Shown here: positions 23,189 to 30,655 of the stretch, in pieces
Numbering within the stretch: position 1 is the stretch's first letter
Layout of the letters: every line of letters begins with the position of its first letter
IMG/VR virus record: IMGVR_UViG_3300047546_001503
Coordinates: 1 to 37,094 of that record
Direction: 5' to 3' (one strand)
Length of the DNA stretch: 37,094 nucleotides
Origin: a virus
Translations under genes and position numbers: made by a program
Notes under the pieces: model-generated
The model's input: only the letters and a program-made list of their open reading frames with translations
Database searches by the model: none
What the model was told of the DNA's origin: nothing

Positions 23189-23916
23189 TCTGTGTATCCC
23201 CAAACATCATCATCAGATGTAAACTTTCTAGTTCCCTGCCTACCATCTAGATGATACGATCTTTTAATACCACGATCAGGATAGTAAATCCACAACTTAT
23301 GCTTATCCCAAGAGTCAGACTGAACCTTTCCATGAAATTTATCTTCTATAAAAGTTTTATCATCTGAAAATGGTAAAACAATATCTCTATAATATTGAAC
23401 GGTACTCAAATGTGGACGCTGGCTCCACTGCTTAGTTCTTAAAAATTCACCTTCAAGACCAAGCATTAAATGCCAATGCTCATTAGGTATCTGATCTTCA
23501 AAATGATATCTAATTGTATTGGCTTTTTGATATTCTAACATATCTAAGCATTGTTGCCAATCTATTGATCTATCAATAACAAGTGGTGCATCTCCTTCAA
23601 TATAAAGAAGTGCAGATGTATTTATTATTCCAATTGTTTCTTTCATCATAGTTGTTTGATGAGAATGATCATCAAAAATTACTGGCAAAACGTTTTTCCA
23701 TTCATGCATACATTTCCATAAAATACGATTTTTAAATTCATCATAGTCTGGTTTACGGTTAAGTCTCTCATCTCTTAAACCATCTATTTGCAAAATAATT
23801 TCATTATCTGGAAAGTGAAAGCGTATAGAGTTAAGTGTTTCATCTAGGATGCGGGTATCTGGATGACTTGGCAAGATAGATGTAACAAGTACTGGGGTAA
23901 CATCATTCTTGTTCAT
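23185..23916 (-). CDS. GT-A-like glycosyltransferase
   Basis: 243 residues. TPVLVTSILPSHPDTRILDETLNSIR at the N-terminus and IILQIDGLRDE are typical of a GT-A nucleotide-sugar fold; LLYIEGDAPLV contains the D-x-D-like acidic site (EGD). A later FIEDKFHGKV and aromatic-rich end complete the domain. Coupled by four bases to the gene downstream and overlapping the upstream gene by 14. Sugar specificity unknown. Confidence 0.72.
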   Translation of the reverse strand: MNKNDVTPVLVTSILPSHPDTRILDETLNSIRFHFPDNEIILQIDGLRDERLNRKPDYDEFKNRILWKCMHEWKNVLPVIFDDHSHQTTMMKETIGIINTSALLYIEGDAPLVIDRSIDWQQCLDMLEYQKANTIRYHFEDQIPNEHWHLMLGLEGEFLRTKQWSQRPHLSTVQYYRDIVLPFSDDKTFIEDKFHGKVQSDSWDKHKLWIYYPDRGIKRSYHLDGRQGTRKFTSDDDVWGYTE

Positions 23917-24763
23917 GTAACTGCCTCATGATCTTAAATCCAAAATCTCTTTTATATTTTAGCCACCAACAAACTACACGATGCATATTATTGGGATAAT
24001 TTAAAATAAGATTTGGTAATATATGATTTATTTCATTCCAGTTATCAACTACTGGAAATGGTAATTCTTTGGGATAAATATAATTAAAATAGTTATCAAT
24101 TTCACCTTTAGAGTTTCTCCCATCTCCTATAGGCATACACAACATTTCTATGGCTTCAAAAAATCTAAATGAATCTACTACTACAGCACCTGCTGGAGCA
24201 GGAGCCACCTTAGTCCCTGCAAGAGTCTTGTAATAGTCCTTTGGTGTATCGCCCTGTGCAAAGCCCCTTGTAGGCCTATATAAGGCATTTGAAAGGCCTT
24301 CCATGACCTCTCCTAACTGTTTTCTACGTTGGTGTGTAACTTGACCACCAAAATAAATATCATAATACTTACTAGGATAATCTGGTTTTTCTTGCTTCAA
24401 ATGCTGTGGAACTCCAATAAAAAATCTATTATATTTTTCATGTTTTTTATGAGGGTACTGAATCCAGATTTCAATATTTGGATGACTAATAAGATCTATA
24501 TTAAATCTTGCTGATTCATCTCCTGTAATAAATAATATAACTCTATTAATATTTAAAAGTTCTTTATTAATTAGTTGTTCTTTACCAGCATTTCCTTGTC
24601 CAGGTATAACCACGAATGCTCTTTCATCACTTGGTATATTTTTTACAACTATTTGTTCAATATGGTGACGCTCAAAAGTTTCTTTTAATAATCCATAGTC
24701 CCATTTTCCGTCAGCGGCATCTAGTGGGTTTATAGAAAATATGTATGCTTTATACTGGCTCAT
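23903..24763 (-). CDS. exostosin-like glycosyltransferase
   Basis: 286 residues from the ATG at 24763 (MSQYKAYIFS); the longer frame would start inside the preceding gene. YDIYFGGQVTHQRRKQL and the C-terminal block DSFRFFEAIEMLCMPIGDG resemble the exostosin/GT47-type donor-binding region, where R-F-x-E-A is followed by a glycine turn. No membrane anchor. Works with the adjacent transferases on one glycan, presumably. Confidence 0.68.
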   Translation of the reverse strand: MSQYKAYIFSINPLDAADGKWDYGLLKETFERHHIEQIVVKNIPSDERAFVVIPGQGNAGKEQLINKELLNINRVILFITGDESARFNIDLISHPNIEIWIQYPHKKHEKYNRFFIGVPQHLKQEKPDYPSKYYDIYFGGQVTHQRRKQLGEVMEGLSNALYRPTRGFAQGDTPKDYYKTLAGTKVAPAPAGAVVVDSFRFFEAIEMLCMPIGDGRNSKGEIDNYFNYIYPKELPFPVVDNWNEINHILPNLILNYPNNMHRVVCWWLKYKRDFGFKIMRQLHEQE

Positions 24764-25463
24764 AGAACAAATGAACCTCATGCTGATAATCTAAAATAGT
24801 TTCTTTGTATCCTAATTGCATTAACCAATATCTAAGATCCCACAAATATTTATTCCAATACATAATCATAAACTCTGGATGACCAGATAGCCAGATCTTT
24901 GGTTTGTATTCTTTCAGCACCTTTTCTGCACCAGTTAATACTGCCCACTCGCTTCCTTCAACATCTAAACTTATTGCAGTCGGTGGCTTTAATCCTTGTT
25001 CATATACACAAGCGTCTATTGTAATTTGACCATATTTTTTACCCTCAGAATGTAATTCTTTAAATCCATGTGCTGCTTCAATTTCTGAGTCTGCTTCTGG
25101 CGGCCACTCATTTTTATAAATTCTTGTTAACTGATTATTTTGATTAGATGCAAATCCAGGTATACATGCGATTGGCATAGACAAATCATTAGCCTTCCAA
25201 AGCAAAGGGTAGTGTGACCAAACTTTTGGATTGGGTTCAAATATTATTACCTCTGCACCCCACATTTGACACAGAGCAACCATCTCTCCTTCTTCTCCAC
25301 CAACATAATACATTACATCACCGTAATTAATATTGTTATACATAGACATTAATCTTTGTTTTTCCCAACCTTTGTCTGTATACCACTCAGGACGATCAGC
25401 ACGATGTTTTGGCAAAACAATATCAAACTCACCATTAATTGTTGTCTTAATCATTTCTGTCAT
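24750..25463 (-). CDS. FkbM-family methyltransferase
   Basis: 237 residues. SAM-binding site: VMYYVGGEEGEMVALCQMWGA (split here as YYVGGEEGEMVAL and CQMWGAEVIIFEPNP), with the acidic Glu in FEPNP after strand two, then ISLDVEGSEWAVLTGAE, the family's second signature. FkbM enzymes O-methylate sugars or polyketides. Its place inside a glycosyltransferase operon supports sugar methylation. Coupled to both neighbours. Confidence 0.88.
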   Translation of the reverse strand: MTEMIKTTINGEFDIVLPKHRADRPEWYTDKGWEKQRLMSMYNNINYGDVMYYVGGEEGEMVALCQMWGAEVIIFEPNPKVWSHYPLLWKANDLSMPIACIPGFASNQNNQLTRIYKNEWPPEADSEIEAAHGFKELHSEGKKYGQITIDACVYEQGLKPPTAISLDVEGSEWAVLTGAEKVLKEYKPKIWLSGHPEFMIMYWNKYLWDLRYWLMQLGYKETILDYQHEVHLFYEPV

Positions 25464-26413
25464 AGTTTAAGTTCTCCTAAAATAGTTTGCCATCTGTGAA
25501 TATAGGTATGCTTTTTCTTTGTTTTTTCATGTCCAGCGATCCTTATGGATTCACGTTCTTCATCATGTTCAAGATAATAATCAATTTTATATTTAAGATC
25601 TTTTAAATTACCATGTTCATAAAAAACAATTTCTTTTTTATCAATAAATAAATCATCAAGTCCTTTTATGTTGGGATAAATTGTAAAACCACCACGTCCA
25701 GTACTTTCAAACAGCCTATCACTTGTATAATAAGGATAATCAAAATTAAGGTTTAAACTATCACCAATTGCAATTTTACTTTTAGCATAAATTCTATTTA
25801 ACTTTTCACCACGAATTGTTCCAGTATCGCCATCTCCACCAACATGCAAAAACTTCTTGCCATATGTATTTCTTAAATAATCTATCAACATTGGTCGGTA
25901 CGGATATTCTGGATGATATCCTTTGCTGCCAACAAATATAATATCATGCTCATACCCATTGCCATAATCTTCATGAAGATAGCACTCTTCTCCATATACT
26001 CCAGCGGGAATATAATGTCCTTTTACATTTGTATTTTCATTAAACCAATCTGCCATTAATTTATCAACTGTAAAAAAATGTCCAATAGTTTTATAAAAGT
26101 TATCATTTTCTAAATCTTTTTGACGTTTTAAACCAAACCAAAGATCTAAATGATATGTCATTGTTGGTATTCCAGCCTTATTTAGTTCCATTAAAACTAC
26201 ATCCATAGATGGAGATCCTGGAGTTTTCCATCCATGAGTATGTACCCAAACAAATAAATCACTTTGTAAAGCCTCAGCCAAAATCACATTACTCTTAGCC
26301 TTTTGCTCCTGCATTCTAATGACGGTATGCCCAAGAGACTCTAATGATTTAGTATGATGACTTTCACTACTATAATCAACACCAAAGTTACCCAAGAAAA
26401 CAATTTTAGCCAA
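25460..26413 (-). CDS. glycosyltransferase (PF13524, CgeB-like), TTG start
   Basis: 317 residues. KIVFLGNFGVDYSSESHH at the start, then a GT-B C-terminal half: DIIFVGSKGYHPEYPYR, KFLHVGGDGDTG, and SDRLFESTGRGGFTIYPNIKGLDDLF, the PF13524 donor loop. The start is TTG at 26413: AAGGGG at 26419-26424 lies 5 bases upstream and the next ATG is far inside. First enzyme of the glycan operon after a 50-residue leader gene. Confidence 0.85.
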   Translation of the reverse strand: MAKIVFLGNFGVDYSSESHHTKSLESLGHTVIRMQEQKAKSNVILAEALQSDLFVWVHTHGWKTPGSPSMDVVLMELNKAGIPTMTYHLDLWFGLKRQKDLENDNFYKTIGHFFTVDKLMADWFNENTNVKGHYIPAGVYGEECYLHEDYGNGYEHDIIFVGSKGYHPEYPYRPMLIDYLRNTYGKKFLHVGGDGDTGTIRGEKLNRIYAKSKIAIGDSLNLNFDYPYYTSDRLFESTGRGGFTIYPNIKGLDDLFIDKKEIVFYEHGNLKDLKYKIDYYLEHDEERESIRIAGHEKTKKKHTYIHRWQTILGELKL

Positions 26414-26415
26414 GA

Positions 26416-26568
26416 TTACCCCTTATGCCTATTAATTATTTCCATTATATCATTTAAATGTTTACGATAATCTATTTCAATAACAGAATGGTCATTATCA
26501 ATTTTATGTATATGTATAGTTTTACCAATATTAAATAGCACTTGCTCTATTTCTTGTTCCATTGACAT
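26416..26568 (-). CDS. 50-residue protein, first gene of the glycan operon
   Basis: MSMEQEIEQVLFNIGKTIHIH, then a strand IDNDHSVIEIDYRKH and a helix. Predicted leaderless: its ATG lies exactly six bases after a -10. It carries the AAGGGG that serves the TTG start of the next gene. Resembles no family I know; a regulatory or scaffold role is possible. Confidence 0.68.
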   Translation of the reverse strand: MSMEQEIEQVLFNIGKTIHIHKIDNDHSVIEIDYRKHLNDIMEIINRHKG

Positions 26569-26574
26569 ATTATG

Positions 26575-26583
26575 ATTATATCA
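26575..26583 (-). promoter_or_regulatory. leaderless-type promoter of the glycan operon
   Basis: TGATATAAT read leftward, with six bases to the ATG at 26568. Upstream lies the tRNA gene at 26600, so the promoter fills the short space between. Confidence 0.8.
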
Positions 26584-26599
26584 CCAGCGTAATTACTTG

Positions 26600-26673
26600 T
26601 AGAGCAGGTAGGACTTGAACCTACGATAACCGAATTATGAGTTCGGGGCCTTAACCAACTTGGCTACTGCTCC
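26600..26673 (-). tRNA. tRNA with CAT anticodon (Met elongator or Ile2)
   Basis: Acceptor GGAGCAG / CTGCTCT (one G-T pair), D arm AGCCAAGTTGGTTAAGGC, anticodon stem CCGAA/TTCGG closing loop CTCATAA, T arm GTAGG-TTCAAGT-CCTAC. Not an initiator because the anticodon stem lacks three G-C pairs. Met and lysidine-modified Ile2 cannot be told apart here. The upstream gene's stop codon abuts its first base. Confidence 0.9.
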
Positions 26674-26814
26674 CTATATTTCATTATTTTTTAAAGAGTC
26701 ATGCCATCTGACATGATCGGCCTGTTTTACTGGATTAATAATTGAATAGCATGTGGTACAAAAAATATATTCATGTCCACGAATTGTGCAGATTTCAAAA
26801 GATATTTCTGCCAC
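26674..26814 (-). CDS. 46-residue zinc-binding protein, GTG start
   Basis: GTG at 26814 follows the preceding stop by three bases. Features are EICTIRGHEY, FCTTCYSII and HVRWH, a Cys/His set able to bind zinc (C-x-x-C with H-x-x-x-H). The TAG stop at 26674-26676 touches the first base of the tRNA gene, so this transcript probably runs into the tRNA. No family recognised. Confidence 0.55.
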   Translation of the reverse strand: MAEISFEICTIRGHEYIFCTTCYSIINPVKQADHVRWHDSLKNNEI

Positions 26815-26817
26815 AGT

Positions 26818-26925
26818 TTAGTGTTCTTTCATGTGTCTATTTAAAGTTTGATGAGCAAAAATTCCCCATCTTACTTCAATTTCCTTTTTACATTTATCGC
26901 AAACAACGACTCTACCCTTTTCCAT
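26818..26925 (-). CDS. 35-residue zinc-finger-like protein
   Basis: MEKGRVVVCDKCKKEIEVRW followed by GIFAHQTLNRHMKEH. C9/C12 and H25, H31 or H35 give a C2H2-like finger. It has a complete consensus promoter with leaderless spacing, strong evidence that so short a frame is real. A single finger might bind DNA, RNA or protein. Confidence 0.72.
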   Translation of the reverse strand: MEKGRVVVCDKCKKEIEVRWGIFAHQTLNRHMKEH

Positions 26926-26931
26926 AATTAT

Positions 26932-26960
26932 ATTATACCGTGTTTATCACTCTTTGTCAA
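26932..26960 (-). promoter_or_regulatory. consensus leaderless promoter
   Basis: Leftward TTGACA (26955-26960), 17-base spacer, TATAAT (26932-26937), six bases to the ATG at 26925. Both hexamers are perfect. The -35 lies in the last codons of the upstream gene. Confidence 0.94.
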
Positions 26961-27594
26961 TATTTGTAATTTCATAATGATATGCGTCAGAATCTTCTGT
27001 AATCCATTTAGAAGCATCCTCTACATCCCATTTATTAGAATGATTAATTAATCTATGAATAAGTGGTTTACCAACCTTTGTAGTAAAAGATGGTTCTAGT
27101 ATAAATATACGATTGTTTGGTTGAATTGCAAAGTTTCCATCATCTCTTTGAATAACATGCCCACACTTATGTTGTCCAGGAGTTTCTGAATACCCATCAT
27201 CCAAACTATTGCCATCTCCACCATACCAGTCAAGAGTAAATAAATATTTACCAGATATCTTAGTTTTACTTCTATCTATATAATACATTTTTAAATTTGT
27301 AAGTCCAGAAAACTTTGTTACAGTAACAAATGGACTAAATGAGTTCCATAATACTAAATTATGCAAATCAACTTCGGGCACACCTGACTTAGTACAAAAA
27401 GCATTTATTGGCATTCTCCACCATACACCACCATCTTCCATCATAAAATGAAATAGTGGACTTCTGTTTGGCACACTAGAAACTCCAAAAATAATGCATG
27501 GAAAATATTGATCATGACTATCTTTTTGATCCCTCAAAAAGTTACCCCGCACATAACATTCTATTGGCGGTATGTTGGCATTAAGTTCTGGCAT
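26947..27594 (-). CDS. conserved hypothetical phage protein (possibly structural or lectin-like)
   Basis: 215 residues from the ATG at 27594, which lies six bases after a -10; the upstream in-frame ATG overlaps that promoter. Beta-rich throughout: CYVRGNFLRDQ, CIIFGVSSVPNRSPLFHFMMEDG, GVWWRMPINAF, SGKYLFTLDWYGGDG, and GNFAIQPNNRIFILEPSF. I have the impression of a protein shared with cyanophages, without known function. No signal peptide. Confidence 0.7.
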   Translation of the reverse strand: MPELNANIPPIECYVRGNFLRDQKDSHDQYFPCIIFGVSSVPNRSPLFHFMMEDGGVWWRMPINAFCTKSGVPEVDLHNLVLWNSFSPFVTVTKFSGLTNLKMYYIDRSKTKISGKYLFTLDWYGGDGNSLDDGYSETPGQHKCGHVIQRDDGNFAIQPNNRIFILEPSFTTKVGKPLIHRLINHSNKWDVEDASKWITEDSDAYHYEITNIDKE

Positions 27595-27600
27595 ATTTTT

Positions 27601-27640
27601 ATTATACACTATTGCATAAAACACACGATTCTGATATAAT
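27601..27640. promoter_or_regulatory. divergent pair of leaderless promoters
   Basis: Leftward TATAAT (27601-27606) is six bases from the ATG at 27594; rightward TGATATAAT (27632-27640) is six bases from the ATG at 27647. The two -10 elements are only 28 bases apart, so polymerases would compete. Confidence 0.85.
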
Positions 27641-27646
27641 CAATAT

Positions 27647-28351
27647 ATGCATATAAAATTTTTACCAGCAACAGATGAAACGCATCTTTTTGTACCGCAC
27701 CCAAAACCAGCAAAAGAATACATACCAGATTGGTATAAAGATGTTAAACCAAACTATAATAGAACTTTAGCGCTAAACAATATGCTGCCTGATGGTCAAA
27801 CAGAATTAAACTTTAAACATTGTGCTCCATTTCTTGATAGTTTTATATCAGGCTACATTCAGGAAACTTGGACAGATATTTCTTTTGAAACTTTAGATGA
27901 TGGTAAAAAAATATATGCATATGCTTCTGGACCAACAATAATGGGGGTAAGAAGAGCAACCGATGTTAAACTTTCAGAATCTTTTTATAATACAGAGTAT
28001 ACTTGGAGTGTTAACTGGACACCAGTGCTTCCAAAAGGCTGGAGTATGCTTATAACTCATCCATTTAATAGAATAGACCTTCCATTTTTTACTTTAAGTG
28101 GAATAATTGATTTTGATCATTTTACACAAACATTTGCTGGAAATCTACCATTTTTTGTACAAAAAGATTTTAATGGAATTATACCTTCAGGAACACCGAT
28201 GTTTCAAATGATACCAATTAAAAGAGAAAACTGGACATCATCTATTGAAAAGCATGAAAAAGAATTTTGGGCAAAAAATTTTGCAATTAAAAATAAACAT
28301 TTTTATGACGGATATAAAAAACTTTTTTGGCAGAAAAAAAATTATAAATAA
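27647..28351 (+). CDS. IPxWY/GTPIAQ family protein, copy D
   Basis: 234 residues. Blocks: HPKPAKEYIPDWYKDV, FKHCAPFLDSFISGY, LPKGWSMLITHPFNRIDLPFF, SGIIDFD, LPFFVQK, and GIIPSGTPMFQMIPIKRENW, then GYKKLFWQKKNYK. It is closest to copy C (shared PKPAK-YIPDW and DSF-SGYI). It stands alone on its own leaderless promoter and is convergent with the leftward ssb operon, so it behaves as an independently acquired single-gene unit. Confidence 0.7.
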   Translation: MHIKFLPATDETHLFVPHPKPAKEYIPDWYKDVKPNYNRTLALNNMLPDGQTELNFKHCAPFLDSFISGYIQETWTDISFETLDDGKKIYAYASGPTIMGVRRATDVKLSESFYNTEYTWSVNWTPVLPKGWSMLITHPFNRIDLPFFTLSGIIDFDHFTQTFAGNLPFFVQKDFNGIIPSGTPMFQMIPIKRENWTSSIEKHEKEFWAKNFAIKNKHFYDGYKKLFWQKKNYK

Positions 28352-28362
28352 TTTTTTATTTT

Positions 28363-28521
28363 TTAAATATTTCCGTAAGCATATTCATGCGATGACATAT
28401 TTACCATCCTAGCCTTACCACAAATACATGGCGGTACATCATGAATCTTAATGTTGTCGTCAACAATTTCAAATATCATTATAGTTCTACATTTAGGACA
28501 TTTAAATAATACTTTTCTCAT
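28363..28521 (-). CDS. 52-residue zinc ribbon protein
   Basis: MRKVLFKCPKCRTIMIFEI, then PPCICGKARMV: two Cys pairs (CPKC, CICG) spaced as a zinc ribbon. ATGA overlap with the CDGSH-like gene upstream. Likely a small nucleic-acid or protein-binding module. Confidence 0.7.
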   Translation of the reverse strand: MRKVLFKCPKCRTIMIFEIVDDNIKIHDVPPCICGKARMVNMSSHEYAYGNI

Positions 28522-28700
28522 TGTCCTTTTACTACCTTTAGTGCTAAAACCTTCATGCCAAGTCCATTAAGTTTTCCATCGGAGACATCAATATTTTCAA
28601 TCTCTTTTGCTATTTGATCTCTAACAGCCTTTACTATTTTATGTGTACCATTACAGTTTTTTTCTTCATCTGTAGAAAATCCACATTTACATGTTCCCAT
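28518..28700 (-). CDS. CDGSH-like iron-sulfur protein
   Basis: Sixty residues. CKCGFSTDEEKNCNGTHK at 4-21 fits the CDGSH ligand pattern (C-x-C-x2-S ... C-x-G-T-H) with three Cys and one His, although the spacing between the second and third Cys is one residue longer than usual and the Asp of CDG is Asn. Such proteins hold a redox-labile [2Fe-2S] cluster. The C-terminal half is an amphipathic helix region. Overlaps the genes on both sides. Confidence 0.6.
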   Translation of the reverse strand: MGTCKCGFSTDEEKNCNGTHKIVKAVRDQIAKEIENIDVSDGKLNGLGMKVLALKVVKGQ

Positions 28701-29052
28701 TTTTACTCCTAATCACTCTAAAGGCATCTCCAGTTTCTTCATCTTCATAATCCCAATCAACCCCTTTTTCCCAATATGGAACACCATCTGAATCGTAATC
28801 GTTCCACCCATCTCCTTCTATATCAAAATCAAATAAATAGAATGTGCCAAACCTATAATAAAATGGCCAAGTAATTTTCCAGATTAGTGAATGAAACTTA
28901 TATCTCCAACCAAAGTTTTCTAGTTCATCGTAATTACTAATTTTTAGTATAGCCCAACCTGAAATACTTCCAGAAAAATTTGCTATCCATCGTAATGGTG
29001 GATGAGACTTATGTTCTACCAAATCTGGTCTAAAAAGATTCTTTTTCATCAT
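28687..29052 (-). CDS. hypothetical aromatic-rich acidic protein
   Basis: 121 residues. A Trp/Tyr/Phe-rich middle (WRYKFHSLIWKITWPFYYRFGTFYLFDF, given here as WRYKFHSLIWKITWPFYYR) precedes a very acidic segment (DIEGDGWNDYDSDGVPYWE, DYEDEETGD). It may be membrane-associated peripherally or bind calcium through its Asp/Asn loop. An ATG at 29049 is an equal start. No family recognised. Confidence 0.62.
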   Translation of the reverse strand: MMKKNLFRPDLVEHKSHPPLRWIANFSGSISGWAILKISNYDELENFGWRYKFHSLIWKITWPFYYRFGTFYLFDFDIEGDGWNDYDSDGVPYWEKGVDWDYEDEETGDAFRVIRSKNGNM

Positions 29053-29167
29053 CTTCTTCTAAATCTAAATCAAAATTTTCAAATGAATCAATAAATTTGT
29101 TAAAAGTTATGTATCCTACGACTGCAGAAAGAAAGGCAGCCAACGTTACTATTCCTATTTTTTTCAT
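29030..29167 (-). CDS. 45-residue single-pass membrane protein
   Basis: MKKIGIVTLAAFLSAVVGYITF forms a membrane anchor; an acidic tail (DLDLEEDDEKESF) follows. Starting at the ATG at 29167 gives this simple layout; the longer frame overlaps the ssb stop. Overlaps the downstream gene by 23 bases. Confidence 0.62.
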   Translation of the reverse strand: MKKIGIVTLAAFLSAVVGYITFNKFIDSFENFDLDLEEDDEKESF

Positions 29168-29186
29168 TGGCTGCCCATCAATCACT

Positions 29187-29564
29187 TTACTTCCACGGAT
29201 CCTCAGTGGATGCTGCAACCATTGTTGCCACTTTGTTCTTTGACAAACTATAAGATGTTACTCCGATAGATTCGCCACGTACATCATACGAACTACGTGT
29301 TGATCCGTCTGTTTTATCTGTCCAAGTATCTTGATAAATTGTGCCACGAATAATTACTTCTTGACCCTTTTTAACTGTAGCCAATGCCTGTTCTGCAGCC
29401 TTGTTCCACATTTTTACTGTCCACCAAGATGTATCTTTGTCAACCCACTCGCCATTTGCATTTTTTACACGATCACTTGTAACAACACGGAAACGAATTC
29501 CTTTGTCACCGATCTTTTCTGGCTCTGTGCCTAGACGACCAACTAATGTAATTTCTGGATTCAT
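29187..29564 (-). CDS. ssb: single-stranded DNA-binding protein
   Basis: 125 residues, one OB fold: MNPEITLVGRLGTEPE, then FRVVTSDRVKNANGEWVDKDTSWWTVKMW, quoted here as SDRVKNANGEWVDKDTSWW, and KKGQEVIIRGTIYQDTWTD. The C-terminal tail is short, ending EDPWK in place of the acidic D-x-x-P-F tip that recruits host repair proteins, so partner binding may be lost or altered. It protects ssDNA in replication and recombination. Its own promoter lies upstream. Confidence 0.9.
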   Translation of the reverse strand: MNPEITLVGRLGTEPEKIGDKGIRFRVVTSDRVKNANGEWVDKDTSWWTVKMWNKAAEQALATVKKGQEVIIRGTIYQDTWTDKTDGSTRSSYDVRGESIGVTSYSLSKNKVATMVAASTEDPWK

Positions 29565-29606
29565 GCTCTCTCTTTTCTCTATAGTTACGCTTTTTCCAGC
29601 CTTATC

Positions 29607-29635
29607 AGTTTAACATAAAAAAGTGGGTATGTCAA
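29607..29635 (-). promoter_or_regulatory. promoter of the ssb operon
   Basis: Leftward TTGACA (29630-29635), 17-base spacer, TAAACT (29607-29612). The leader of about 36 bases carries AGAGAGAG shortly before the ATG, so this one is leadered. Confidence 0.85.
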
Positions 29636-29799
29636 GAAGCAATAATTCCAAAAAGAAAACCAATAATAAACATTCCCATGCCTACAGTCCAAATATATCG
29701 CCTTTCAAAATATTGTTTTATGACATCATCTGCAATTTTTGGATCAATCTGTTCCCACTGATTGTCTATATTTTTGGTAAAATACTTTATACTTTTCAT
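29632..29799 (-). CDS. 55-residue membrane protein
   Basis: An N-terminal soluble helix (MKSIKYFTKNIDNQWEQIDP, ADDVIKQYFERRYIW) leads to a C-terminal membrane segment TVGMGMFIIGFLFGIIAS. ATGA overlap with the gene upstream; its stop lies in the ssb -35 element. Tail-anchored topology. Confidence 0.62.
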   Translation of the reverse strand: MKSIKYFTKNIDNQWEQIDPKIADDVIKQYFERRYIWTVGMGMFIIGFLFGIIAS

Positions 29800-29912
29800 T
29801 TGTTACTCCAAATAATCCAAATTGCACGATATCCAATATCAATTATTATAGCATTTTTCATCTTAGTAAATTTCCAGACTTTCCACGGTAACTTGTTTAT
29901 TTTAATAATCAT
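29796..29912 (-). CDS. 38-residue hydrophobic-aromatic peptide
   Basis: MIIKINKLPWKVWKFTKMKN followed by AIIIDIGYRAIWIIW. It begins 5 bases after the preceding stop and overlaps the next start, so it fits operon packing, but it has no ribosome site and no family match. Confidence 0.45.
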   Translation of the reverse strand: MIIKINKLPWKVWKFTKMKNAIIIDIGYRAIWIIWSNK

Positions 29913-29917
29913 TTGTT

Positions 29918-30649
29918 TTACTTAAATATTTTTTTTGACCAGTAGTTTTTTAAGTAGTGCCCAACTATAGTCCCTGCAAAATTTTTTTCTTGTATAACAT
30001 CATAATACTCTCCATCTTCGTAACAATCAAATGTTGATTCCCAGCCATCTCTTTTGAAAGGAATTATCTGTGCTAGTGGTGTTCCTTTTTCTACAATTCC
30101 ATTAAAGTTTTTTCTTACCCACATTGGAAATACCAACTCTAGCGTAGACTTATCAGTATCAACTACTGCTGGAACTGCCCGAAATATTAAATCATTATGT
30201 CCTATTGGTGATATGATTAAACACGAGTATCCTTTTGGAGTTTCTGGAATCCAGCAGTTTAAATACTTAAAGACCCGTGTATGAAAACCCTCTGGAGGAA
30301 CTATGCTGTTAGTATTTGGTCCATGTATTTCAAATATTTCTTTTTTAGTTTTCCAAAAAATATCAGCATTGCTATTATCAGAAACAACTTCAACATCTGC
30401 CCAAAGCGGAACAATATATCCCATACTCATTCCGTCTAGCAAAGGGGTACATTTTTTAAAGTTATGATTTGCAACTCTATTTCTAACATGAGATTTTCCG
30501 TCATTTGGATAATTTGATTCATCAAGATATGGGCTTGAATCTTTATACCACTTAGGTAAACTTTTTAACGCAGGGTATGGCTTTAAATGAGTTTTAAACT
30601 CAGTTCTACTTCTAGATTTGAAGTTAATTATTTTGTTTCCAATCCCCAT
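29918..30649 (-). CDS. IPxWY/GTPIAQ family protein, copy E
   Basis: 243 residues from the ATG at 30649. The promoter places the transcript start there, so the ATG at 30664, which lies upstream within the -10 region, is not used. Blocks: YPALKSLPKWYKDS, FKKCTPLLDGMSMGY, TPKGYSCLIISPIGHNDL, AVVDTDKSTLELVFPMWVRK, and GIVEKGTPLAQIIPFKRDGW. The AQ pair and D-x-D are intact. It is followed by two small membrane-type peptides in the same operon. Confidence 0.72.
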   Translation of the reverse strand: MGIGNKIINFKSRSRTEFKTHLKPYPALKSLPKWYKDSSPYLDESNYPNDGKSHVRNRVANHNFKKCTPLLDGMSMGYIVPLWADVEVVSDNSNADIFWKTKKEIFEIHGPNTNSIVPPEGFHTRVFKYLNCWIPETPKGYSCLIISPIGHNDLIFRAVPAVVDTDKSTLELVFPMWVRKNFNGIVEKGTPLAQIIPFKRDGWESTFDCYEDGEYYDVIQEKNFAGTIVGHYLKNYWSKKIFK

Positions 30650-30655
30650 ATAAGA

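Noticed and set aside
26600-26673. Initiator tRNA
   Set aside because: The anticodon stem CCGAA/TTCGG lacks the three G-C pairs of initiator tRNA.
29623-29925. 100-codon + strand frame opposite the small leftward genes
   Set aside because: It overlays two coupled leftward frames and the ssb promoter, has no start signal, and its hydrophobic composition follows from AT-rich antisense.
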